Assembly: GCA_008974855.1 (NCBI GenBank)
Contig: BFAR01000036.1
Span: 1-23,610 of the forward strand
Source: an archaeon MnTg01
GTDB taxonomy: Archaea; Thermoproteota; Nitrososphaeria; Nitrososphaerales; Nitrosopumilaceae
Length of the DNA: 23,610 nucleotides
Direction of reading: 5' to 3'
The notes below the pieces were generated by a model. It ran no database searches. It was not told the DNA's origin and saw only the letters and a list, made by a program, of their open reading frames with translations. Both the position numbers and the translations under genes were made by a program. Below are positions 1-6,465 of this stretch, piece by piece; within the stretch, counting starts at the first letter, position 1; every line of letters begins with the position of its first letter.

Positions 1-185
1 TGTGAAATCAAATAATATACAAGTACTAAATTTATAACTTGTAGCAAAAGTCCAAGTTGAATACAAAATTTTGCCAATCTTGGATCGTTATTTCTTAGAA
101 CAAAATATGCAATTATCCCCCCAATTAGTTGTAAAAAAACGGGGAACAGAATCCACCAAAGACTTTGTTGTCTTTCAGGATGCAT
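1..185 (-). CDS. Small membrane protein, C-terminus cut by window edge
   Basis: I translated this by eye from an ATG at 183-185. The frame stays open to the window edge (61 codons), so the C-terminus lies outside. The protein starts MHPERQQSLWW. Two hydrophobic stretches can be seen, about residues 12-30 and 42-60, joined by a short polar loop with RNNDPRLAK. This suggests a two-helix (or larger) integral membrane protein. I do not recognise a named family; small helical-hairpin proteins of this kind are common in Nitrosopumilus-type genomes. It follows the zinc-ribbon gene on the same strand with a 21-base gap, so the two are probably co-transcribed. Confidence 0.6.
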   Translation of the reverse strand, partial: MHPERQQSLWWILFPVFLQLIGGIIAYFVLRNNDPRLAKFCIQLGLLLQVINLVLVYYLIS

Positions 186-206
186 AATTGTGGTTTCTAA
201 AATGAG

Positions 207-452
207 TTATTTAGAATCTTGCTTTTTACGTACTTGGTTAATTTCAATTTCTACTGTTTCTAATGGTTCATCTACCTGATTTCTTCTAATAGAGAACATT
301 TTTGGTTTATCAAAGTCATCGGTACAATCAGGACAAGCATATACCAAAATTCTGTGTTCGTTTGGGGCTTTTGGGTTTGAAAGACGTGGATAATATACCA
401 ATCTTGCCCCACAATCAACACAATATCTGTTGGCCCTCCTAGTTCTGGCCAA
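207..452 (-). CDS. Small zinc-ribbon protein
   Basis: This 81-residue basic protein carries a CVDC pair at residues 11-14 and a CPDC pair at residues 40-43, a treble-clef or zinc-ribbon arrangement for one Zn2+. The N-terminus is Arg-rich and the tail is charged, which fits a nucleic-acid or ribosome-associated role, though the exact function is unknown. The start is TTG (450-452). It is supported by a very strong Shine-Dalgarno AGGAGGT five bases upstream; the nearby ATG at about 463-465 is out of frame. A TATA-like element (488-496) lies about 40 bases before the start, leaving room for a short leader with this ribosome binding site. Confidence 0.75.
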   Translation of the reverse strand: MARTRRANRYCVDCGARLVYYPRLSNPKAPNEHRILVYACPDCTDDFDKPKMFSIRRNQVDEPLETVEIEINQVRKKQDSK

Positions 453-455
453 TGT

Positions 456-463
456 AAACCTCC
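456..463 (-). promoter_or_regulatory. Strong Shine-Dalgarno deciding a TTG start
   Basis: On the minus strand this reads AGGAGGT just before the TTG at 450-452. It is the clearest ribosome binding site in the window and fixes the start of the zinc-ribbon protein. Confidence 0.7.
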
Positions 464-487
464 TGCATTATACCTAATTTGCGATCA

Positions 488-496
488 GATATTAGA
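488..496 (-). promoter_or_regulatory. Candidate TATA box of zinc-ribbon gene
   Basis: The minus strand reads TCTAATATC, centred about 40 bases before the TTG start. An archaeal promoter here would start the RNA about 15 bases before the gene, just ahead of the Shine-Dalgarno. The adjoining TAGATCTA (493-500) is an 8-base palindrome. Weak evidence. Confidence 0.35.
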
Positions 497-542
497 TCTA
501 GGCTGTCTAAAGCAGTAAACCAAATGGTTCTAACATTCTATA

Positions 543-564
543 TTTCTAAATTCGAATTTAGAAA
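543..564. repeat. Perfect 22-bp palindrome between tRNA-Asn and zinc-ribbon gene
   Basis: The 22 bases are perfectly self-complementary: half-site TTTCTAAATTC followed by its exact reverse complement, with no spacer. It begins 11 bases past the tRNA 3' end and lies 90 bases before the zinc-ribbon start. It could be a binding site for a dimeric regulator, or a hairpin helping transcription stop after the tRNA. The sequence alone does not decide. Confidence 0.6.
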
Positions 565-574
565 CAATGAAAAG

Positions 575-648
575 CGCCGCCCGTCAGACTTGGACTGACG
601 ACCAACGGATTAACAGTCCGACGCTCTACCACGCTGAGCTAGGGCGGC
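575..648 (-). tRNA. tRNA-Asn (anticodon GTT)
   Basis: The minus strand folds into a full cloverleaf. The acceptor stem GCCGCCC pairs with GGGCGGC, the D stem GCTC with GAGC, and the D loop holds G18 and G19. The anticodon loop CTGTTAA gives GTT, which reads Asn codons. The T stem GTCAG pairs with CTGAC, and the discriminator base is G. CCA is not encoded, and a short T run follows the 3' end. Two oddities: positions 27 and 43 form a T-T mismatch, and the T loop is TCCAAGT, with C at position 55 where U is almost invariant (Psi55). There is no intron. All other stems are perfect, so I treat it as a functional gene. Confidence 0.93.
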
Positions 649-672
649 ACAGGTTTGTACCTTGACCAAAGC

Positions 673-682
673 GATTTAATCC
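673..682 (-). promoter_or_regulatory. Candidate TATA element of tRNA-Asn
   Basis: The minus strand reads GGATTAAATC, ending about 25 bases before the first base of the mature tRNA. Spacing suits an archaeal TATA/BRE element and a start close to the tRNA 5' end. The match to a TATA consensus is modest. Confidence 0.35.
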
Positions 683-715
683 TTACTAAGTAAATTCTAA
701 ACAAAAAATATAAAA

Positions 716-1018
716 TCAATTAAATTTTGCAAAAAATTCGTTAATTTCTTTATTATAGTTTTCAACCAAACCAACAATTTCCATATGTTCATCAGCAGTT
801 GGTTCTCTTTTGTGATATACCTGAAATGCACTCAAAGCTGAGCCTACCATCTCTCCAACAAAAAATCCACATAAAAAATCCCCAATATTTTCACATTTCC
901 AAATATTTCCAATGCGGGGAGAGGTTCCAGCATTTTTGTAAAGAGCTAAAGTTTCTTTAATTAAATTATTAGTTTGATTTTTGAATTCAGGATCAAGTGT
1001 CATTATTAGTTTGAACAC
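716..1018 (-). CDS. Unknown 100-residue protein after L6
   Basis: I do not recognise a family. The protein is soluble, mixed-charge and probably mostly helical. A central glycine-rich segment (GDFLCGFFVGEMVGSALSAF, residues 46-65) could form an amphipathic helix pair, and two Cys (residues 42 and 50) are visible. It begins 15 bases after the L6 stop and is probably transcribed with the ribosomal operon. The longest start is GTG (1016-1018); an in-frame ATG at 1001-1003 (Met6) is an alternative, and neither has a clear Shine-Dalgarno. In other archaea L32e usually comes next after L6, and this protein does not look like L32e. Confidence 0.65.
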   Translation of the reverse strand: MFKLIMTLDPEFKNQTNNLIKETLALYKNAGTSPRIGNIWKCENIGDFLCGFFVGEMVGSALSAFQVYHKREPTADEHMEIVGLVENYNKEINEFFAKFN

Positions 1019-1033
1019 AGATATAGGTTATAG

Positions 1034-1591
1034 TTATTTTTCTATACCCTTTGATTGTGAGTAGATATAGATTCCATCAAGAAAAACTCTATGATCCTTA
1101 TTTTTAATTTTGGTCTTTTGCTCAATTTCAGCTGCACTCTGAGTTACCTCAGAAAATACTGGACCAGTTAAAATTATCTCGTCGCCTTTAGAAACTACTT
1201 TTGTTTGTCCATGAATTCTGGCTACTCTGGCTGAACGTTCTCCCTGAAAGTTTTCTATTAGAACTTCTTTGTTTTTAACTTTCGCAGTGATTGGAAAGTG
1301 CGCATAAACAAGTTTCATTCTAATTGTGTATCCATCAATTACTCCCTCACAAAGAGTACGGATAATTGATTTGACAGTATTCATAATAGCATAATCTTTT
1401 TTCCTGTGTCCAGGTGTTTTTATGAAGATACTCTTATTTTTTATTTCTAAGGAAATAGGGATTTTTTTGAAATTTTTGAATGTCTTACCTATGGGGCCAG
1501 ATACTCCAAGCATGCTCTTTTTGAGAGAAACTGTGACTTTTTCAGGAATCTCTACAGAAGTTTCAAAATTTTCGGCTTGTTTAGTAGACAT
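1034..1591 (-). CDS. rpl6: 50S ribosomal protein L6
   Basis: This 185-residue protein matches archaeal/eukaryal L6 (uL6, L9e) in length and layout, with two related alpha/beta domains, about residues 15-95 and 96-175. Recognisable segments are MLGVSGPIGK (27-36) in the first and NKDHRVFLDGIYIY (164-177) at the end of the second, close to the family's conserved tail. L6 binds 23S rRNA near the sarcin-ricin loop and the factor-binding site of the large subunit. Its ATG lies inside the end of the S8 gene (11-base overlap), so translation of the two is likely coupled. The usual next genes L32e and L19e do not follow. Confidence 0.96.
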   Translation of the reverse strand: MSTKQAENFETSVEIPEKVTVSLKKSMLGVSGPIGKTFKNFKKIPISLEIKNKSIFIKTPGHRKKDYAIMNTVKSIIRTLCEGVIDGYTIRMKLVYAHFPITAKVKNKEVLIENFQGERSARVARIHGQTKVVSKGDEIILTGPVFSEVTQSAAEIEQKTKIKNKDHRVFLDGIYIYSQSKGIEK

Positions 1592-1973
1592 ATCCTATCA
1601 AAAATCCTCCAATACCTTTGTTAGCTGCATCATGATGTGACATCACGCCTTGATTAGTAGTAACTAGCAACATTCCTCTTTCGTATGATGGCAAATATTG
1701 TTGCTCCCAAACCGAATATTCAGTTTTTTTAACTTTAAATCGGGGAGTAATTGCACCACATTTAGTAATTTTTGCCAATAGTTTAATTTTAAATTTACCA
1801 CCACGGTTGTCTTCAATGCGTTCAAATTTTCCAATGTATCCTTGCTTTTCCAATGTTTTAAGAATCTCGCCTGCTAACTTTGAAGTTGGAAGAATAGTAC
1901 ATTCAGACTTTCTTCTTGATTCAGTGTTGTATAAGGATACAAACAGATTTGCTAAAACATTAGTTGCCGGCAT
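1581..1973 (-). CDS. rps8: 30S ribosomal protein S8
   Basis: This 130-residue protein has the usual S8 (uS8) size. It opens with a helical domain, including the NVLANLFVSLYN region, and ends with the conserved GMLLVTTNQGVMSHHDA segment followed by a Gly-rich GIGGFLIGYVY terminus typical of archaeal/eukaryal S8. S8 binds the central domain of 16S rRNA (helix 21) and is an early assembly protein. It lies 13 bases after the S14 stop, in the S14-S8-L6 order standard for spc operons. Confidence 0.96.
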   Translation of the reverse strand: MPATNVLANLFVSLYNTESRRKSECTILPTSKLAGEILKTLEKQGYIGKFERIEDNRGGKFKIKLLAKITKCGAITPRFKVKKTEYSVWEQQYLPSYERGMLLVTTNQGVMSHHDAANKGIGGFLIGYVY

Positions 1974-1986
1974 TATATCATCTCAC

Positions 1987-2166
1987 TCACATATTTTTTT
2001 TAAATCCCAAGGATTCAGCGACTTCTCTAAAACATCTTCGGCAAAGAAATAACTTGTATTTTTGTATAACTGCAGTATAATCGCCACAGCGTTTACACCA
2101 ACGTGATCCTCTTCCAAAACTGTGTTTTTTCCTTCCTGTGAATTCATAAGATCTATCTTTTGCCAT
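1987..2166 (-). CDS. rps14: 30S ribosomal protein S14, zinc-binding type
   Basis: I read this 59-residue gene by hand in the gap between L5 and S8. It runs from an ATG at 2164-2166 to a TGA at 1987-1989. The protein begins MAKDRSYEFTGRKKHSFGRG and carries two zinc-binding pairs, C24-KR-C27 and C42-RR-C45, the four-Cys pattern of archaeal/eukaryal S14 (S29e, uS14). It ends shortly after the second pair (REVAESLGFKKNM), as usual for the short zinc form. S14 sits in the 30S head near S3 and S10. Its ATG overlaps the L5 stop by one base (TAATG), so translation is coupled. The position between L5 and S8 is exactly the expected one. Confidence 0.95.
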   Translation of the reverse strand: MAKDRSYEFTGRKKHSFGRGSRWCKRCGDYTAVIQKYKLFLCRRCFREVAESLGFKKNM

Positions 2167-2696
2167 TATACTATCTGCACTCCAAATTCACTGGTTAAGA
2201 ATTTTTTTGCTTCATCCGACGTAATTTTATGAGATTTTCCAATCTTCGCTTTGTGTTTACTTCTAAATCTAATGTTAAATCCAGGACGAGTTATAGATAC
2301 AGCTACATCAAGACCAAGTATTCCTATTTTCGGGTCATATTTTATTCCAGGAATGTCAATGTGTTCTAAAACTCCAAAAGATACGTTACCAAAATTATCA
2401 AAAGATGAACCTTTAATTTGATTTCCTTTTGCTTCTAAAAGACGTTTAAGAAGAGATTTGGCATCTGCTCCTCTGCTTGTTACTGCCACCCCGATTGGTT
2501 CACCCTTTCTAACGCCCCAGTCTCTTTGTGTTTCTTTTGCATTTCTTGAATTAGGTTTATTGCCAGATATTTGTTGTAAAGCTTTTTTTGAAATTTCAAT
2601 AATATCACCAGATTTCCCAACGCCCATGTTTAGCACAACTTTTTCAAGTCGAATTTCTTTCATAATATTTTGAGTTTGTTGAACCATATTCATCAT
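2166..2696 (-). CDS. rpl5: 50S ribosomal protein L5
   Basis: At 176 residues this is the usual length for archaeal L5 (L11e, uL5). The segment MKEIRLEKVVLNMGVGKSGD (12-31) is the family's characteristic N-terminal strand. The middle has RDWGVRKGEPIGVAVTSRG, and the C-terminal part contains GLDVAVSITRPGFNIRFR. L5 binds 5S rRNA and contacts the P-site tRNA from the central protuberance. The first ATG (2694-2696) overlaps the S4e stop as ATGA, which favours this start; Met2, Met4 and Met12 are in-frame alternatives. Confidence 0.96.
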   Translation of the reverse strand: MMNMVQQTQNIMKEIRLEKVVLNMGVGKSGDIIEISKKALQQISGNKPNSRNAKETQRDWGVRKGEPIGVAVTSRGADAKSLLKRLLEAKGNQIKGSSFDNFGNVSFGVLEHIDIPGIKYDPKIGILGLDVAVSITRPGFNIRFRSKHKAKIGKSHKITSDEAKKFLTSEFGVQIV

Positions 2697-3409
2697 CTAA
2701 TTTGGATTACGGGTTTAGATTTTCCCACTAACATTACAAGTGTAATAGGAATCTCAATTTTTCGTTCACCCAATGCTATTAACACACGTTTTGGCAACAT
2801 GAATGTACCTTCTTTAATTTCCTCTATTGAACCTATTTGTCCTGTATTAACTCCTTTAATGACAATTACTTGTGAGCCTTTTTCTAATTTTATTACATCA
2901 ATAATTTTTTGTTCAGGTACCTGAATTAAACACGAATCCCCCACATTCATCGCTTTTTCAGAAATTAAGGAACGCCCATCATGAAATCCAATCTGAGTTT
3001 TTCCATTTTTTATTGTTGTCTTGCTAGTAACTTTGACTAATTTTTTTGATTTTTCTGAATCGTTAATTTTTATTGGTTTTAGTATTTGCGAATCTTGCGG
3101 AACAAGACGATAAATATCTGAAACACCTTCTAGTTCAACTACATCCATTAATCCAATTCCATGATGCAATGATTTTCTTTTAATCCCATCAACAGTAATT
3201 TTGCTGTCATAAATTGTTGATTTTGCTTCTCTTAATGTTGATACGACTTTTAGTGTATCACGTAAAAATACTGCAGTAGGAATAGCTAAATTCTTTGAAT
3301 GTGGTCCAGGTCTCACGGTGATCACAAATCGTTTATCCTTTCTAGTGATTCCCCAAAAAGTTGGGGCCATTTGTCGTTTAAGCTTCTTACTGCCCGCAAT
3401 GCTGACCAT
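2693..3409 (-). CDS. rps4e: 30S ribosomal protein S4e
   Basis: This 238-residue protein belongs to S4e, a family found in archaea and eukaryotes but not bacteria, which supports the archaeal assignment. It shows the conserved N-terminus (GSKKLKRQMAPTFWGITRKD), an S4-type RNA-binding region at about 43-105 with DGIKRKSLHHGIGLMDVVE, and a KOW-like turn at about 180-195 (VIKGVNTGQIGSI). The conserved ending lies near FMLPKRVLIALGE. The ATG lies two bases after the L24 stop. A strong AAGGAGGTT Shine-Dalgarno sits inside the end of the L24 gene (3421-3430), about 12 bases upstream. Confidence 0.96.
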   Translation of the reverse strand: MVSIAGSKKLKRQMAPTFWGITRKDKRFVITVRPGPHSKNLAIPTAVFLRDTLKVVSTLREAKSTIYDSKITVDGIKRKSLHHGIGLMDVVELEGVSDIYRLVPQDSQILKPIKINDSEKSKKLVKVTSKTTIKNGKTQIGFHDGRSLISEKAMNVGDSCLIQVPEQKIIDVIKLEKGSQVIVIKGVNTGQIGSIEEIKEGTFMLPKRVLIALGERKIEIPITLVMLVGKSKPVIQIR

Positions 3410-3411
3410 GT

Positions 3412-3948
3412 TTAGTTTTTAACCTCCTTAGATTTTATTTTGGTTTTTTCTGGTTTAGTTTCTTTAGTTTTTTCTGGTTTAGTTTCTTTAGTTTTTTCTG
3501 GTTTAGTTTCTTTAGTTTTTTCTGGTTTAGTTTCTTTAGTTTTTTCTGGTTTAGTTTCTTTAGTTTTTTCTGGTTTAGTTTCTTTAGGAGTGGATTTAGG
3601 TTTTTTGCCTTCTAATTTACTTTTACGCCAATGATCATCCATGTTAAGTGAGGTAATCAAGATATTAGAAGATGGGATGTAAACATCAATTTTTTCCCCT
3701 TTTAATTTTTCTTTTTTAATTCCTTCAATAGCTATACAACCTTTTGCTACAGAAATTTTTGTGATTTTTCCATCAATGCCTTTGTATTCTCCTCGAATAA
3801 TTCGTACAGAGTCATCAAGAGATAAGCGTATACTTCGTTTTCCATATTTTTTTCTAAGTTCTTTTGAAAGAGGTCCTGAAAGTTGTTTGCTTCTTACAGC
3901 ATATGATGCTTGATAGATTTGTTGGTTTCTCATTTTTGTTGGTTTCAA
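3412..3948 (-). CDS. rpl24: 50S ribosomal protein L24 with repeat-built lysine-rich tail
   Basis: Residues 1-118 form an ordinary archaeal L24 (L26e, uL24): an N-terminal KPTKMRNQQIYQ segment, SGPLSKELRKKYGKRS (24-39), and a KOW motif at about 46-64 (SVRIIRGEYKGIDGKITKI). L24 is an assembly initiator that binds domain I of 23S rRNA near the tunnel exit. Residues 119-178 are an unusual tail. Six identical units of eight residues (ETKPEKTK) are encoded by six perfect 24-bp repeats and followed by IKSKEVKN. The tail is rich in Lys, Glu, Thr and Pro and probably disordered. The start is TTG directly after the L14 stop (TAATTG). It is preferred over the ATG at Met6 because the first residues match the family. 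Confidence 0.93.
   Translation of the reverse strand: MKPTKMRNQQIYQASYAVRSKQLSGPLSKELRKKYGKRSIRLSLDDSVRIIRGEYKGIDGKITKISVAKGCIAIEGIKKEKLKGEKIDVYIPSSNILITSLNMDDHWRKSKLEGKKPKSTPKETKPEKTKETKPEKTKETKPEKTKETKPEKTKETKPEKTKETKPEKTKIKSKEVKN
3443..3586. repeat. Six perfect 24-bp tandem repeats in rpl24
   Basis: The 24-base unit occurs six times without a single change, at 3443, 3467, 3491, 3515, 3539 and 3563. It is in frame and encodes the eight-residue unit ETKPEKTK (phase aside) at about residues 122-169 of L24. The absence of even synonymous differences points to recent expansion or ongoing homogenisation, and copy number is probably variable between strains. Confidence 0.97.
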
Positions 3949-4383
3949 TTATACCACCATTGATGCAAGATTTGCTACTCTTGGCCATTTTTCTGATGCT
4001 TCAGCTGCTACAGGTCCTTTGATGTCAGTTCCTTTAATTTCTCCTTCAGGAGTTACAAGAACTGCGGCGTTATCTTCAAAAATTACTCTAACGCCGTTTA
4101 GTCTTCTAACTGGATACTTTTGTCTAATTACAACTGCGCCATGAACTTGTTTTCTCAATTCAGCTGGGCCTTTTTTCACTACAACACTAACATAATCCCC
4201 CACAGCAGCTGCAGGCAGTCTAGATGCACGTGTTTTGATTTTATGAACCATAACTATCTCTAAAATCTTAGCGCCAGTATTATCAGCACAAGTAATTTGA
4301 GCACCTACGGGCAGTACTCTGGTTACATATGGACGAAATTCTTGAACACCTTTTGCCTTTCCTCGACTTCTACCTTGTGACAC
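3949..4383 (-). CDS. rpl14: 50S ribosomal protein L14
   Basis: This 144-residue archaeal/eukaryal-type L14 (L23e, uL14) has the signature VGAQITCADNTGAKILEI in the N-terminal third. It continues with AAVGDYVSVVVKKG and RLNGVRVIFEDNAAVLVTPEGEIKGTDIKGPVA, and ends with WPRVANLASMVV. L14 lies at the subunit interface and binds 23S rRNA together with L3. An N-terminal basic extension (SQGRSRGKAKGVQEF) precedes the core. The start is GTG at 4381-4383, overlapping the S17 stop by one base (TAGTG). Confidence 0.96.
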   Translation of the reverse strand: MSQGRSRGKAKGVQEFRPYVTRVLPVGAQITCADNTGAKILEIVMVHKIKTRASRLPAAAVGDYVSVVVKKGPAELRKQVHGAVVIRQKYPVRRLNGVRVIFEDNAAVLVTPEGEIKGTDIKGPVAAEASEKWPRVANLASMVV

Positions 4384-4706
4384 TACTTTTTAACCTCCAC
4401 TACAACAAAAGAAACAGATTTTGAAACAGGTCTACATTCTGCAGTTAAAACTGAATCACCTTCTTCAACATCAATACATGAAGGTTTGTATGCATGAATT
4501 GTACTTTTACTTCTGGCATATCTTTTGAATTTACTAAGATAAATTGGTAATTCTTTTTGTAATACAATTGTATTTTTGGCCTTTGCACTAACAACTTTAC
4601 CTTCAAATAATTTTCCTCTAACACTTAAAATTCCATGAAATGGACAATGTTTATCAGTACACTCTTTTTTTGGCACAGTTATTGGGATTCCTATATTTCT
4701 GGTCAT
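4383..4706 (-). CDS. rps17: 30S ribosomal protein S17
   Basis: This 107-residue protein is the archaeal/eukaryal S17 (S11e, uS17). It starts with GIPITVPKKECTDKHCPFHG, whose Cys16/Cys21 and CPFHG sequence is typical of the archaeal form, and continues with an OB-fold. The segments LSVRGKLFEGKVVSAKAKNT and YARSKSTIHAYKPS carry the rRNA-binding strands. S17 is a primary 16S rRNA binder. The ATG overlaps the Rpp29 stop by four bases (ATGA), so translation is coupled. Confidence 0.96.
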   Translation of the reverse strand: MTRNIGIPITVPKKECTDKHCPFHGILSVRGKLFEGKVVSAKAKNTIVLQKELPIYLSKFKRYARSKSTIHAYKPSCIDVEEGDSVLTAECRPVSKSVSFVVVEVKK

Positions 4707-4969
4707 ATCTTTGTCTCCAATCTATCAAATGATCTTTTTTCAAAAAGAGTTCCTGAAAAAGTTGTTTCCTTATTGTTAACATGGAATTTCCAAGTGTTGT
4801 GTTTTTTTGGAATCATTTTGAAACCTTTTTTTGTATTAATAATAAACATGAATTTAGTTTCATCAACAATAGTACCACATAATCCTATAATCTGCTTGTT
4901 AGGCGAATCGGAAATCATTGTTTTTAGTCCAACTAATTCATGTATTTTGATATTTTCAAGCGTAATCAT
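4703..4969 (-). CDS. rnp1: Ribonuclease P protein component 1 (Rpp29)
   Basis: This 88-residue protein matches archaeal Rpp29/Pop4: HELVGLKTMISDS (10-22), GLCGTIVDETKF (29-40) and a C-terminal FEKRSFDRL (76-84), over an Sm-like beta barrel. Rpp29 pairs with Rpp21 and binds the specificity domain of RNase P RNA, which removes 5' leaders from pre-tRNAs. Its place between L29 and S17 is the usual one in archaea. It overlaps both neighbours by four bases (ATGA at each end), tying its expression to ribosome production. The family pattern RPEDR near the end is here RSFDR. Confidence 0.92.
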   Translation of the reverse strand: MITLENIKIHELVGLKTMISDSPNKQIIGLCGTIVDETKFMFIINTKKGFKMIPKKHNTWKFHVNNKETTFSGTLFEKRSFDRLETKI

Positions 4970-5169
4970 TTTTTCTTCGTCTCATTTAATCTTGTTAAGA
5001 TTCTTGCAATATTCCTTTTCAATGGTTTTATCTTTCCACTTTGCTTACGCAATGTACCCTTAGCAGAATCTATTTTCAGTTTTGTAAGATCTGAACGAAG
5101 TTGCTGCAATCTATCTAGTAAATCCTTTTCATTTAATGCGTGTATTGTTTTCATTTTTAATCTAGTCAT
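4966..5169 (-). CDS. rpl29: 50S ribosomal protein L29
   Basis: This 67-residue protein forms two long antiparallel helices, as in L29 (L35e, uL29). The conserved core is [39 protein letters not shown], with the usual L-x-x-L-R-x-(D/E)-L helix and the NIARILT segment. L29 sits at the polypeptide exit and helps form the docking site for signal recognition particle. It overlaps S3 and Rpp29 by four bases each. Met6 is a second possible start, but the ATGA overlap with S3 favours the first. Confidence 0.94.
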   Translation of the reverse strand: MTRLKMKTIHALNEKDLLDRLQQLRSDLTKLKIDSAKGTLRKQSGKIKPLKRNIARILTRLNETKKK

Positions 5170-5999
5170 TTCTTTAATTTATTTTCCTCTTCTTCCATCG
5201 TTTCAATGCTTTTCATTTTTTCTGCATCAATTCTAATTTGTTCAGTTTCTGTTTTGGCCTTACCCTCATCTACAGTTTCTGTTTTGGCCTTACCCTCATC
5301 TACAGTTTCTGTTTTGGCCTTACCCTCATCTACAGTTTCCTCACTCGTCTTTCCTGCATCTTCATCTTTAATTGGGGGAGATGTATCTTGCTTTACCTTT
5401 TCTTGTTTTTTCTGTTTTAATTCAAATTCAGGAATAAGTTTTTCTTTTATAGCAATTCTAACTCTAATTCCAATAAGGCCCATAGGAGTTTTTACATGAG
5501 CAATATCTTCATCTACTATCACATCAGCATGGTGACCAGCTCTAGGTAAAATTCCTACTGAATGTTTTTCAAAGGCAGAACGGTCACCTCTTAATTTTCC
5601 AGAAACTGTAATTTGAACTCCCATTGCTCCACCTTCCATAATTTGTTGCAAAGTCCACATTGTAGCACGTCGAAATGCGGTACCACGTTCAATGTGAGAT
5701 GCGAGTCTATTACACATGACACTTGGGGATAATTCTGGTTTTGGAATTTCAACAACAGAAATTTGTGGATTTTTTAAACCAAATTGTGAAGTAAGGACCT
5801 CAGTTAATTCTCTAATACCACTGCCTTTACGTCCTATTACAATTCCGGGTCTAGTGACATGTAATACTATACGAGAGCCTGTAGGAGTTTTGGAAATTTC
5901 CACCTTTGAAAAACCTGCATCTTTAATTTTTGCTCGAAGGTAATCGTTAAGCAACATCATATTATAATTATCTTTAATTACATTTTTTACAGATGACAA
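5166..5999 (-). CDS. rps3: 30S ribosomal protein S3 with repeat-built acidic tail
   Basis: Residues 1-195 are a standard archaeal S3 (uS3). There is a KH domain with the GRKG loop at 56-59 ([12 protein letters not shown]) and a C-terminal domain with [20 protein letters not shown] (110-129) and [15 protein letters not shown]3 lines the mRNA entry site of the 30S subunit. Residues 196-277 form a long charged, probably disordered tail. It contains three exact copies of the ten-residue unit [10 protein letters not shown] (221-250), then an acidic EEEEN cluster. The start is TTG (5997-5999). Residues [12 protein letters not shown] before Met14 fit the family N-terminus, so I keep it. Archaeal S3 usually ends soon after the core. 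Confidence 0.94.
   Translation of the reverse strand: MSSVKNVIKDNYNMMLLNDYLRAKIKDAGFSKVEISKTPTGSRIVLHVTRPGIVIGRKGSGIRELTEVLTSQFGLKNPQISVVEIPKPELSPSVMCNRLASHIERGTAFRRATMWTLQQIMEGGAMGVQITVSGKLRGDRSAFEKHSVGILPRAGHHADVIVDEDIAHVKTPMGLIGIRVRIAIKEKLIPEFELKQKKQEKVKQDTSPPIKDEDAGKTSEETVDEGKAKTETVDEGKAKTETVDEGKAKTETEQIRIDAEKMKSIETMEEEENKLKK
5243..5339. repeat. Three perfect 30-bp tandem repeats in rps3
   Basis: A 30-base unit is repeated exactly at 5243, 5273 and 5303, with the first seven bases of a fourth copy to 5339. It is in frame and encodes the ten-residue acidic unit [10 protein letters not shown]. There are no differences between copies, which indicates recent duplication. Confidence 0.97.
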
Positions 6000-6001
6000 T
6001 T

Positions 6002-6460
6002 CTATACCTCTTGAGCTACCAGTTCAACATGTGTCAATACATTATTTTTTGGAGTCGCTCTACCCATTGCTCTAGGAATGAATCTTTTTATTATTACTCC
6101 TTTGTGTACATTGGCATTAATAATTTTAAGTCGATCTAAATCCATACCCTTGTATTCAGCATTAGATTCTAAATTATCAAGAAGTTTAAGAAATTCAACA
6201 GCAGATTTTTGTGGATACCTCCCTGACATAACTCCAGGATCAGATTTATGGCCTACTTGATTCTTATATCTTTTAAAAGGAACAGCACGCTTCAGATTTC
6301 TTACACTTTGAAGGTAGTCCCTAGCTTTTTCTATAGAAAGGCCTTTAATTGCAACTGCAATTTCACGAGCGTGTTTATGTGAAATTTGTTTTTCTCTCAA
6401 AGAAGCTCTTACATGTTTTGTAGAATCAAAATTTTGAAACGCATATTTGAATTTAGACAT
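6002..6460 (-). CDS. rpl22: 50S ribosomal protein L22
   Basis: This protein (152 residues from this start) is archaeal/eukaryal L22 (L17e, uL22). It has [27 protein letters not shown] at the N-terminus, the [21 protein letters not shown] helix, and the long hairpin ending [22 protein letters not shown]. The hairpin reaches into the exit tunnel. I chose the ATG at 6458-6460 because AGTGATT lies just upstream as a possible ribosome binding site. A GTG three codons earlier (6467-6469), overlapping the S19 stop as GTGA, is equally open and would give 155 residues. Confidence 0.94.
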   Translation of the reverse strand: MSKFKYAFQNFDSTKHVRASLREKQISHKHAREIAVAIKGLSIEKARDYLQSVRNLKRAVPFKRYKNQVGHKSDPGVMSGRYPQKSAVEFLKLLDNLESNAEYKGMDLDRLKIINANVHKGVIIKRFIPRAMGRATPKNNVLTHVELVAQEV

Positions 6461-6465
6461 GTTAA

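Noticed and set aside
3443..3586. CRISPR-like array of short direct repeats
   Set aside because: The copies are contiguous with no spacers and are in frame with the L24 gene. The same applies to the repeats at 5243-5339.
3440..3634. Plus-strand frame of 64 codons with repeated SGLVSLVF units
   Set aside because: It is the antisense of the L24 tail repeats; the repeats keep all frames open. No promoter or ribosome binding site.
5206..5499. Plus-strand frames over the S3 tail repeats
   Set aside because: Antisense shadow of rps3, open only because of the in-frame 30-bp repeats.
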